A DNA stretch of 64,000 bases from CAVVEQ01 sp963828855 (GTDB taxonomy: Bacteria > Chloroflexota > Anaerolineae > Anaerolineales > Anaerolineaceae): NCBI GenBank assembly GCA_963828855.1, contig CAWHGB010000002.1, positions 744,001-808,000 of the forward strand. The letters run 5' to 3'. Positions 1 to 7,887 of this stretch are shown one piece after another (the stretch's first letter is position 1; every line of letters starts with the position of its first letter). Under the pieces are notes generated by a model, which saw nothing but the letters and a program-made list of their open reading frames with translations, did no database searches and was not told the origin of the DNA. The position numbers and the translations under genes were made by a program.

Positions 1-706
1 CCGTCAGCGGCACCTCGGCGGTCGGCACCATCCAGAAATCCTCTTCGATATCGTGGTACAGGTTATCGGCAAACTTGGGCAATTGACCCGCCGCGTAGAG
101 CACATCCGCCTTCACCATGAAGGGTGTGTATTTCTCGGTATAGCCCTGGCGGATGTGCAGGTCGAGCATCCAGGCGATCAGCGCGCGCTGCAGGCGCGCC
201 CCCGCCCCGCTCAGCACGTAAAAGCGCGAGCCGGTCAGTTTGACGCCGCTCTCGAAATCAATGATCCCCAATTTCGGACCCAGGTCCCAGTGCGGTTCGG
301 GGGTGAAATCAAATTCGGGCATCTTCCCGTAGGTTTTCACCACCACGTTGTCGTGCTCATCTTTTCCCAGGGGCGTTTTTTCATCCGGGATATTGGGGAT
401 GACCTGGGTAAGCGCCTGCAGCTTTTCCTCCACCACCGCCACCTGCCCGTCCAGCGCGCTGATCTTATCGCCCAGCTCGCGCGTGGATTCGATCCGCGCC
501 TGGCGTTCGGCGGCATCCTTCATCTGGCCGATCTCCTTGGAAACGCGGTTGCGTTCCGCCTTCAGGGTTTCGGTCTCAGCCAGCAGCGCGCGCCGCTCCT
601 TATCCAGCTCCAGCAGCGCATCCACCACCCCCGCGTCCATCTGCCGCTTGCGCAGGGATTCGCGCACAACATCCGGGTTTTCGCGGATCAAATTGATATC
701 CAGCAT
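1..706 (-). CDS. serS: Seryl-tRNA synthetase, N-terminal part (runs off the window)
   Basis: Cytoplasmic class II aminoacyl-tRNA synthetase that charges tRNA-Ser. The visible 235 codons start MLDINLIRENPDVVRESLRK, the usual SerRS opening. They contain the long antiparallel coiled-coil arm (about residues 25-105, rich in Glu, Lys and Arg) that grips the tRNA long variable arm. The catalytic domain begins near residue 125, and the class II motif TAEVPLT lies at the window edge. The C-terminal half lies outside the window. The ATG at 706-704 is the only start that gives the canonical N-terminus. A T-box leader lies immediately upstream, so expression should respond to uncharged tRNA-Ser. No frameshift is seen in this part. 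Confidence 0.97.
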   Translation of the reverse strand, partial: MLDINLIRENPDVVRESLRKRQMDAGVVDALLELDKERRALLAETETLKAERNRVSKEIGQMKDAAERQARIESTRELGDKISALDGQVAVVEEKLQALTQVIPNIPDEKTPLGKDEHDNVVVKTYGKMPEFDFTPEPHWDLGPKLGIIDFESGVKLTGSRFYVLSGAGARLQRALIAWMLDLHIRQGYTEKYTPFMVKADVLYAAGQLPKFADNLYHDIEEDFWMVPTAEVPLT

Positions 707-738
707 TTCGCACCTACTCTTCCTTGGTCTTGATGAAT

Positions 739-968
739 AGAAAATCCCCCACCGCTGCAGGACGGGTGAGGGATCCGTGGTGCCACCTGCTTTCGCTGAG
801 AATTCAGCCTTGTTGGGCGGTAACGGCTGCCTCCGTCCCCCTTACGCTCGCAGAGCCCTGCGGGGGAATCCCGTCCTCGTGGACGACCGGGGTGGATCTG
901 CAGCGGTTACCGGGTTTCACCATGTTCCGGTTCTCTGGAAGGGGCTGCACTAATCCCCGGGTTGGATA
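739..968 (-). promoter_or_regulatory. T-box leader of serS with terminator/antiterminator
   Basis: The minus strand carries the T-box core GGTGGCACCACGG at 787-775. It is followed by a GC-rich hairpin ending in a T run (about 776-741), the expected terminator. Upstream lies an AGAGAACCGG...GGTGAAACCCGG helix typical of T-box stem regions. The element sits between a consensus promoter and serS. Uncharged tRNA-Ser should pair with the T-box bulge and stabilise the antiterminator. I did not assign the specifier codon with confidence. Confidence 0.9.
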
Positions 969-977
969 CTTGCAATT

Positions 978-1005
978 ATTATAACCCGGTGGAGGGGGAA
1001 TACAA
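978..1005 (-). promoter_or_regulatory. Sigma-70-type promoter of the serS leader
   Basis: On the minus strand a -35-like TTGTAT (1005-1000) and a perfect TATAAT -10 (983-978) are separated by 16 bases. Transcription would start near 970, just before the T-box structure. Confidence 0.75.
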
Positions 1006-1057
1006 GGAGTTGATTTGTTGAATGGTTGAATGGTTTTCATCACTCCGCAGAGTCATA

Positions 1058-1185
1058 CCTCCCTCCCCTGCTACGCAGGAGAGGGATTGAGGGAGGGGTT
1101 TTTTTACTCATCTCTCCTGTGGAGCAGGGGTGGCGGTTTGTGCACTCCAGCGCTTTTCTGGGGAGGGACTGAGGGAGGGGTCACT
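1058..1185. repeat. Short GC-rich repeat / palindromic intergenic element
   Basis: The gap between the thiP end and the serS promoter holds two copies of TGAGGGAGGGGT (near 1088 and 1169). It also has an inverted partner CCTCCCTCCCC near 1070 and two copies of CACTCCAGCG. This looks like a dispersed intergenic palindrome. I see no gene in it. It could fold as a terminator-like hairpin for the thiamine operon. Confidence 0.5.
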
Positions 1186-2877
1186 CCAGCGAATCGATCG
1201 CGAACACGCACCCGGCGCAGACCAGCATCAGCAGGGTGGACATGGCCATCGCCTGCCCGTAATTGAGCGCACCCGGCACGGTCAGGTAGCGCGAGATGGC
1301 GATCGGCAGGGTCGGGAATTCCGGTCGTGCCAGGAACGATGTCGCCCCGAATTCGCCCAGCGAGATCGTGAAGGCGAAGAGCATTCCGGCCAGGATCGGC
1401 CGCCAGAGGATCGGCAGGGTGATCTCCCGCCAGATGCGTCCCGGCGGATGCACCCAACACCGCCGCGGATTCCGTGAGCGCGAGCGGTATGGAGGCGAGC
1501 GCCGGCTGGACCGTGCGCGTGAAAAAGGGCAGCGCCACCACACTGTGGGCGATGGGCACCAGCAGAATGGCCAGCAGCGCTCCCCCGGGCATCCCGCTGG
1601 AAAGGAGCAGCAACCCTAATCCCAGTGATACTGCCGAAGCCCCCAGCGGCAGCGTGACAAGCACCTCGGTCAAGGCTCCCCGGTTTCTGCGCCGTTCCAT
1701 CGCCGCCGCGATCAGCATCCCCAGGACAAGCGTGATCAACACCGCCACCCCCGCATACACCAGCGAATTGCGCATCGCCTCCACGGGTGGAACGTAAAAG
1801 AGCGACCCCCGCCGGTTAATGAAGAGCTCCCGGTAGTAAGCGCCCGTCCAGGCAGTCTGGAACCCTCCCCCGCCTGCCGGGTCTGCCTCCAGGCGGGTGA
1901 TCGAACGCAGCGCCAGCGCCAGGAGTGGCGAGAGAAAAACCACGAAAAGCGCGCTGCCCATCAATCCAACGAAGCCTTTTTCAAGCGTGGTTTGCGGATG
2001 CGCCATCCCCTCCTCCTTGAGAGCAGGGGCGATTGGGGTGACCGCCTGCCCGGTCAGGCGCGAGACCAGGGTGATGAGGGTAAAGGTGCAGGCAAGCTGG
2101 ATCACCGAAAGCACCGCCGCGAGCGGGAAGTTGAGGAATTGCATCGACTGCAGGTAGATGCTCACCTCCAGGGTCGCGTATTTTGGCCCTCCCAGAAGCA
2201 GGATCACCCCGAAGCTGGTGAAATCGAACAGAAAGACCAGCAGGCTGGCGGAGAGGATCACAGGCCTCAGCAGCGGCAGGGTGATCTCCCGAAAGACCTG
2301 CCACCTGCCCGCTCCCAGCACCCTTCCGGCCTGCTCAAGATTGATATCCAGCCTGGACCAGGCGCTGCCCACCATGCGGATGATCACCGAGGTGTTGTAG
2401 AAGAGGTGCGCCAGCAGGATGGCAGCCAGGGTATAGATCAGGTCGATGGGCGGAGCGGAAAGGTCAAAGAGCGACATGAGCGCCAGGTTCAGCCAGCCGC
2501 GCGGACCCAGCAGCGCGTTGAAGCCCGCTGCCACCACCACCGTGGGCAGGATGAAGGGCACCATCACCAGCGCGCGCAGCAGCTCGCTTGCCGCGGAACA
2601 GGTAGCGTGAGAAAAGGTATGCGGCAGGCAGCCCAACAACCAGGGTGAGTGCGGTGGAAAGAGTTGCCTGATAAAACGTAAAGGAAAGCGGCCTCCAGAT
2701 CGCGGCAAGATCCGCGGTGCTGAAGGCTGGTTCCCGCGCGCTTACCCAGGCCATGCGGAAAGTGGTGAGCAGCGGCAGGTAGAAAAAAACAACCAGGAAG
2801 AGCAGCGGCAGCGCGAGCAAAGCCGCCTGCTTCCCCCAACCTGTTTTCCGTTTTTCGCTCTTCCCGGAAGGTGTCAT
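1181..2877 (-). CDS. thiP: Thiamine/iron-type ABC transporter permease (ThiP-like), two frameshifts
   Basis: Inner-membrane permease of the FbpB/ThiP type, with two fused binding-protein-dependent transport domains and about 12 membrane segments. Both halves carry an EAA-loop motif: EITLPLLRPVILSASLLVF in the first half and EITLPILWRPILAGMLFAF in the second. The reading frame changes near 2600 and near 1440; joining the three pieces gives about 565 residues, normal for ThiP. The ATG at 2877-2875 overlaps the thiB stop (TGATG), so translation is probably coupled. No ATPase gene (ThiQ) follows; the operon ends here. Thiamine specificity is inferred from the TPP riboswitch, thiN and the ThiB-like binding protein. 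An iron(III) permease is the main alternative by sequence alone. Confidence 0.85.
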
Positions 2878-3928
2878 CAGGGCAGCATCACCTGCGACCA
2901 GGCGCGGATCCACTTATCGCGGTTGGCGGCGATCGTCTGCGGATCCATTTGGGCAGGCTCACTGGAAGTTTGCGCGAATTTGGTGAACTCCTCCGGCAGC
3001 TTCGCGCCCGGGTCCACCGGGTACATGAACATCTGCAGCGGGATATCCTCCTGGAAGCTCCGCGAAAGCAGAAAATCGATGAATTTTCCGCGCAAGCACC
3101 TCGTTCTTTGTGCCCTTCAGGATGCCGGCGAATTCGACCTGGCGGAAGCAGGTATCCTGCGCCCGTGATCGATGCCGTGGGGGCATCCGTGCGCGGCGGA
3201 TCGGCGAAGATCACCTCGGCAGCCGGGCTGCTGGCATAGGAAACCACCATCGGCTGGCTGCCCTTCCCGGAGGAGCCGCTGAAGCTGGTGTAGTAGGCGG
3301 AGTTCCAGTCGTTGGCGATCACCACCCCGTTCTCCTTGAGCTGCTGCCAGTAATCCAGGTACCCCTCCTCGCCAAAGTGCGCCACCGTGGCAAGCAGGAA
3401 GGCCAGCCCGGGGGAGGAGGTGGCCGGGTTCTCCACAACCAGCAGATCCTTGTAAGCCGGATCGGCCAGCGCTTCGAGGGTCTGCGGCACCTTCAATCCC
3501 CTGGATTCGAACCAGGCGATATCGTAATTGATGCACACATCCCCGTAATCCACCGGCGTCGCCCGGTTCGATCCGTCCAGTTTGAAATCGGCGGGGATGG
3601 CGGCAAGCAGGGGCGAGGTGTAGGGGAGGAAGATATCCTCCTCCAGCGCGCGGGATAAAAAGGTGTTATCCACCCCGAAGAACACATCCCCCAGCGGCGC
3701 GCCTTTGGTGAGGATGGCCTTGTTGAGCGCGGCGCCGGCATCGCCGCTTTTCAGGAAGACCACTTTGGCGTTATTCTCCTGCTCGAAGGCGGCGATCACC
3801 TTCTCGCTGACCGAGAAGGAATCGTGGGTGACCACCGTCAGGGTTTCTGGCTGGCCCGGTTTGGGCGCCGGGGAGCATGCCGCCAGCAGCACAATGGCTG
3901 CGAGGATTAAAAACAATCGGGTTTTCAT
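2877..3928 (-). CDS. thiB: Thiamine ABC transporter substrate-binding lipoprotein (ThiB/TbpA-like), two frameshifts
   Basis: Extracytoplasmic solute-binding lipoprotein. The signal peptide ends in a lipobox LLAAC at residues 14-18. After it comes LTVVTHDSFSVSEKVIAAFE, the start typical of thiamine-binding TbpA proteins. Further family features are GDAGAALNKAIL, the VDYGDVCINYD strand and NDWNSAYYTSFSG. The frame shifts near 3165 and again near 3090; at the second site a run of four A in GCGGAAAATTC appears one base too long. The repaired protein is about 350 residues, the usual length. It lies 1 base downstream of thiN and overlaps thiP. It should deliver thiamine or a phosphorylated form to the permease. 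Confidence 0.88.
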
Positions 3929-3929
3929 T

Positions 3930-4582
3930 TTATTTTCCCTGCCTGGTGTGGATGCAGATCAGCGCGCCGGTCTCCAGGCTGACCCCGGCACTCTCCCCGG
4001 TCATGCGGTTGCTGATCCCGCGCGTCTTGTGCGGGTAAAGGGTTTCATCTTTCAATGGATATTCCAGACCGCGCGTGGTCACCCCCCCGGCCTCCCCGCC
4101 CAGCGGGATGAGCGAGACGATATCGCCCGCCACTTCCAAGGATAGTTGGCGTGTGAATGGATCAGCACCAGCTCATCCCGCCCGTCATCCATCCGCACCT
4201 GAATCCCGCGCAGGTCATCCCGGTTCAAGAGGCTCAAATTTCCGAGGGTCTGGTCCAGCCTTCCGCCGAAGGGCGCCAGGATGAGGATCTCCCCCGCGCC
4301 CTCGCCCAGGGCGAAATCCAGCGCCAGCTCCAGATCGGTCTCGTCCTTCTCCACCGGGTAACGGATCACCCTCGTCCCCGCCGCTTCCAGGCGTTTCACC
4401 TCGCGCGTCGGCAGCGAATCCAGATCGCCGATCAGCACCTGCGGGGTGAAGCCGAGCTTTCGGGCGACTCGCGCGCCGCCATCGGCCGCGATGAGCAGGT
4501 CGCCCGCGCGGATCAGATCAGACGCGGCGTTCCAATCCGCCATTTTCCCGTTGGCAAAGATCACTGCCCGTTTCGTTTTCAA
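3930..4582 (-). CDS. thiN: Thiamine pyrophosphokinase, one frameshift
   Basis: Converts thiamine plus ATP to thiamine pyrophosphate in the cytoplasm. Family signatures are ADGGARVARKLGFTPQVLIG followed by DLDS (residues about 33-56), and EKDETDLELALDFAL with GGRLDQTLGNLSLL. The frame changes near 4140, after SHANYPW; the second piece carries the C-terminal beta-sandwich domain GDIVSLIPLGGEAGGVTTRG. Repaired length is about 218 residues, as expected. The start is a TTG at 4582-4580, placed 9 bases after GGGGAGG. That ribosome site lies in the 3' arm of the riboswitch terminator. It is the first gene of the TPP-regulated operon with the thiamine uptake genes. Confidence 0.93.
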
Positions 4583-4610
4583 AATAAAAAACCTCCCCGG
4601 TGGAGGTTTT
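4581..4610 (-). terminator. Riboswitch expression platform: terminator whose 3' arm holds the thiN Shine-Dalgarno
   Basis: On the minus strand AAAACCTCCACC pairs with GGGGAGGTTTT and is followed by TTTTTTATTTTG. The T run continues directly into the TTG start codon of thiN. GGGGAGG (4598-4592) therefore serves both as the terminator 3' arm and as the ribosome-binding site, with 9-base spacing. Formation of the hairpin would stop transcription and also hide the start. Confidence 0.85.
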
Positions 4611-4621
4611 GAGTGGGTGGT

Positions 4622-4712
4622 ATTCTCCCTCCGCCGGCATTACCCGGATCAGGTTCAAGGGTCAAGGAGGGATCGTTCCTTTTCTCAGCCTGGCGCCTCC
4701 AGGCTCCCCGTT
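4622..4712 (-). promoter_or_regulatory. TPP riboswitch (THI element)
   Basis: Minus-strand sequence contains the conserved THI-box pieces in order: CGGGGAGCC, GGCTGAGA, GACCCTTGAACCTGATC and CGGGTAATGCCGGCG, then AGGGA closing the P1 stem. This matches the TPP riboswitch core. With TPP bound, the downstream terminator should form and silence thiN-thiB-thiP. Confidence 0.97.
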
Positions 4713-4726
4713 TATTCGGTAAATTG

Positions 4727-4754
4727 AGTATAAAACCCTTCAGGGTCTTGTCAA
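4727..4754 (-). promoter_or_regulatory. Consensus sigma-70 promoter of the thiamine operon
   Basis: A perfect TTGACA (4754-4749) and TATACT (4732-4727) are separated by 16 bases. Transcription would begin near 4720, about 8 bases before the riboswitch. The -35 box begins 4 bases after the stop codon of the V4R gene. Confidence 0.9.
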
Positions 4755-4758
4755 GGGG

Positions 4759-5328
4759 TCAATCGATGGGCTCACGGGAGATGCGGAACTCGCAGGATGC
4801 ATCCCCCCGGGCGATGCAGGCGGTCTCCTCCACCGGGTAGAACTTGCTCCCCGCGCTCCAGCCCAGGTACTCCTGGATCAGGCCCACGGTGAAAAAACAG
4901 ATTGGGTCCCTGCGATTTGCTCCCCGCGCATTCCGCGCAGTCCTTCAACTATCCAAAACCATTCCCCCCCGCGCTCCTCGAAGGTCACATCCATCCCAAA
5001 TTCGCGGTTCAGGCACTCCGCCATCGATTTCAACCCCTCGCGCAGCCGCGCGTGCAGCGGCCGGGTGCGCATTTCGAGGGAGGTCAGTTTCAATTGATCG
5101 GAAAACTGCGTTTGAAAATATTTAAACGAGGCTCCGCCCGCCCGCTGCGCCAGCCCGAGACCCGCGTTTTCGCCATACTCTCCACGCAGGGTCGTCAGGA
5201 CCTGGCTCAGCCCAATGCCCTCCCTCCGCGCCCAGGCTGCGGCAGAGCTTCTCCCAGGCTTCCTCACCGAGGATCTCGATCAGGCCCTTTCGGGCAAAAT
5301 CAGGCAAGGATTGTGGGGTTGATGTCAT
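4759..5328 (-). CDS. V4R-domain protein (4-vinyl reductase/hydrocarbon-binding fold), frameshifted
   Basis: Probable small-molecule sensing or scaffold protein of the V4R family. The reassembled protein has about 190 residues. Its C-terminal end (GLIQEYLGWSAG, EETACIARGDASCEF) is the typical V4R finish with a conserved Gly-Asp and paired cysteines. The middle has an FEERGGEWFWIVEGL strand. The N-terminus MTSTPQSLPDFARKGLIEIL starts at the ATG 5328-5326. Frames change near 5235 and near 4890; at the second site a run of six T seems one short. It is the last gene of a probable operon with the GTPase and DUF4388 genes. The ligand is unknown. Confidence 0.75.
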
Positions 5329-5367
5329 CGATGTGTGTGAAAAATGAGGGGTTGGGATCGTGCCGGG

Positions 5368-5920
5368 TTATCCCGGTTTGCCGGGCTGGCCCTTGTCCAT
5401 CTCAGCCAGAATGCCGTAGAGCAGCTCCAGCAAGAACGGATTTCACCTTTTCCTTGGAATTGGCGCTGCAGGGCAATAACTTCACGCTTGGATCCAGTCG
5501 CAATGCCAGGCGCATGTCCTCGATCTCCCAGGCGCCTTCCCTATCCTGCTTGTTGGCGGCCACCACGTAGGGCGTGGGGGCATAGGCATGGAAGGTCTCC
5601 AGAATGCTGCGCGCCTCGCGGAAGGTCTCCGAGCGGGTGCTATCCACCATCACGATGAACCCGAGCATGCCCTCGGAAAGGATCTCCCACATGAAATCGA
5701 AGCGTTTCTGCCCGGGCGTGCCGAAGAGATACAGCACCAGGTCTTCATCCACCGTGATGCGCCCGAAATCCATGGCCACCGTGGTGGTTTCCTTGACCTT
5801 CTCCTCCTCAAGCGAGATCTTGCGCTCGGTGGAGACCACGTCGATCTCGCTCACCGAGCGGATGAACTCCGTCTTGCCTGCGTTGAATGGTCCTGTCACC
5901 ACGATCTTTACTGTTTGCAT
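5368..5920 (-). CDS. MglA-like small GTPase (signal-transduction G protein), one frameshift near the end
   Basis: Single-domain cytoplasmic GTPase of the bacterial MglA/conservon group. The P-loop is GPFNAGKT (about residues 9-16), a switch I threonine lies in KETTTVAMDFG, and the switch II region is FGTPGQKRFDFMWE. The base-specificity motif is ANKQD and the G5-like segment is SAN. The switch II motif has Gly-Thr-Pro-Gly where Ras has Asp-x-x-Gly, as is common in this bacterial group. The C-terminal helix LELLYGILAEMDKGQ is reached only after a frame change near 5440 and ends at TAA 5370-5368. It lies between the DUF4388 and V4R genes. No roadblock-domain partner is visible in the window. 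Confidence 0.88.
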
Positions 5921-5941
5921 ATCGTTATCCCTGGTGCGATC

Positions 5942-6754
5942 TTAAATGGTCCGGATCCGGTCGATCAACCGGTTGACAAGCGATTTCTGTTCGTCGGGGT
6001 TTTCGGTGGGGAACATCTTGCTGGTGATCACCGGCCCGCCGCCCGGGCGGATGATCTCCACCAGCCCGGCCTGCAGCAGGCTGAAGACCACCCTTCTGAT
6101 CTCAAGGTCGGTCAGGTGGGTGGCCTGGGCGATCTGCCGGATGGTGTTCTGCGGGTTCACGTAGGAAACCACGCGCCACTCCTCCACGTTCAGGTTCATG
6201 TTGGAGATGTTGGCGCCGGGGCGCTCGGTGAACTTGAGCGCCATATCCAGGCTGGGGATCTCCTCCTGGAGCGCTTCCCATTCCTGCAGCTGGCGGGTGC
6301 CTTCGATGATCAGGTTCTCCAGGTCGATGCGCACCGGGATCTTGCCGTTGGGCGAGACCTCATCCGGCTCGAAATGGAAGAAGCCCTCCGCCCAGGTGAA
6401 GAGCTGGCGGACGACCTCGACGATATACTGGGTGAGGCTGTCGAGGATATCCTGCTGGGAAAGGTACCCGGCGTTGATCAGCAGCAGCCCCAGCTCCTTA
6501 TCAGACATCATCCGCGCGCGCTCGGCCAGGATGCGGTACTGGCTGGTGCTGATGCGGTTGGTGCGCTGCAGGATGGCCGCCAGGCCGCTATCTTCGGCGC
6601 CGATCTGCGCGTAGGAAAGCTTGCCCTCGCGGAAGAAGACCCGGGCAATATCGCCCGAACCCTCGATGACCAGGGTTCCGGTCTTGGCTGCCAGGTTGAT
6701 CAGGTTGAGAAGCTGCGAAAACGTGAAATCGCGCAGGTTGCCTTTTAATGCCAT
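5942..6754 (-). CDS. DUF4388 (PatA N-terminal-like) protein with C-terminal winged helix
   Basis: A 270-residue intact protein. The start MALKGNLRDFTFSQLLNLI followed by AAKTGTLVIEG...FREGKLSYAQIG is diagnostic of DUF4388, which occurs in bacterial signalling proteins often encoded beside MglA-type GTPases. Residues about 90-150 hold a helical region (LLINAGYLSQQDILDSLTQY, LFTWAEGFFHFEPDE). Residues about 190-235 form a winged-helix-like segment (TIRQIAQATHLTDLEIRRVV). It is first in the operon with the GTPase (21-base gap) and the V4R gene. I infer that it relays a signal to or from the GTPase. Confidence 0.85.
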   Translation of the reverse strand: MALKGNLRDFTFSQLLNLINLAAKTGTLVIEGSGDIARVFFREGKLSYAQIGAEDSGLAAILQRTNRISTSQYRILAERARMMSDKELGLLLINAGYLSQQDILDSLTQYIVEVVRQLFTWAEGFFHFEPDEVSPNGKIPVRIDLENLIIEGTRQLQEWEALQEEIPSLDMALKFTERPGANISNMNLNVEEWRVVSYVNPQNTIRQIAQATHLTDLEIRRVVFSLLQAGLVEIIRPGGGPVITSKMFPTENPDEQKSLVNRLIDRIRTI

Positions 6755-6791
6755 AAATGCTCAGATGCCATTCCCTTTAAGGTGTGAAATC

Positions 6792-6822
6792 ATTATACTA
6801 AAAAATGACCGCGGAGGTTCAA
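6792..6822 (-). promoter_or_regulatory. Likely promoter of the DUF4388-GTPase-V4R operon
   Basis: A perfect TATAAT (6797-6792) lies about 40 bases before the DUF4388 start. A TTGAAC (6822-6817) is 19 bases upstream of it, longer than ideal, so the -35 assignment is weak. Confidence 0.5.
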
Positions 6823-6839
6823 AATTAGTTTCTCCCGGC

Positions 6840-7887
6840 GTTCACAATTTTGAAAGGTCCCAATTTAGGGATGGCTTTTTTCGTAGGTTCCATGACGGTC
6901 GCGTATACATATATACGAAGCTGCGGTTATTCGCTGGCACGCGACCAGTGCCCGACATTCAATTATTCATACTAGCTTTTTCTATAATAAATTATTGCTT
7001 GTCCAATTGTCTCTTCGATTTCCTTAGATTACCCAGGCTGTATCGACCGCATGTAACACCAGAAAATCAACGTGAACAGGTAATATCTGAAAGCGTGACA
7101 TATGAACATAGTTGCATAAAACACAGCTTCGCTGATCATCGAGCAGACGTTACTCGATTTGTGCGCCGACTGCTAGTGCTGAAATATAATAGAATCATTC
7201 CTGCATCCGGAGAATACTTATTCACCCATTAGATTTATCAGAACCCTTAGATGACAATACCGAGATCACTTTTGTAGAATCTAGAAATTTCCTGACTTGG
7301 ATAGTTTAACGCATGATCTGGTTCATTTGCCAGGGAATTATTAATAAGCAATCTATCTTTTGGTATGAAGACAGGAAATCCATCCATATCAATACTCCAC
7401 GAATAATAAATCGAGATCCGTAGTTGAAACATCACCTTCACCGATATTACTAATCGTTGTTATTACAACACATGTTCGATATAACATGGATCATACACCG
7501 AATAAAAAATTCCATAAATCAGGTCCCGAATTGCGAATGCAAAAGTATTTTCAGACTATGCTGTTGGTTCTAACATTACGTAAACTGTCAATGATTCCAG
7601 AAGCATAAGCTCATGATGGAAAAGTAATAACGAAACCTCGTTATCTGTAAGGAAGTAGGATCAGTTATGAAGATATGGAAAGTGATACTAATGAGAAGTG
7701 GCGACTATAAACATTGCCAATTATACAATTCCCAATTTCATTATGAAGGTTATCTGGATCAAGAACCATCATGTTTCTTCTCAGCTGTAGATCGTGGTGG
7801 CACTGCACTTGTGCCCGACATCATTAATTTCAAATACTCCAATCCATCCAATCTCATTTTCCCTGTAGAATATCCATATTCTAATCC
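6840..7887. other. AT-rich block of about 1.05 kb without a recognisable intact gene
   Basis: Base composition drops abruptly to clearly AT-rich from about 6790 and returns to GC-rich exactly at 7888. All frames are short and stop-rich. The longest candidates are a plus-strand tail ending at 7232, a 64-codon minus frame (7247-7441) and a plus frame starting at 7667 with GGAAGTAGGA upstream that runs out of frame into the next gene. None resembles a family I know. The minus-strand pieces around 7240-7560 (for example ISNIGEGDVSTTDL and DLIYGIFYSVYDPCYIEHV in different frames) read like a decayed protein. It may be a relic of horizontally acquired DNA; I can support nothing more. Confidence 0.6.

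Noticed and set aside
5588..6748. Plus-strand frame of 386 codons opposite the DUF4388 and GTPase genes
   Set aside because: Antisense shadow of clearly recognised genes; no motif of its own.
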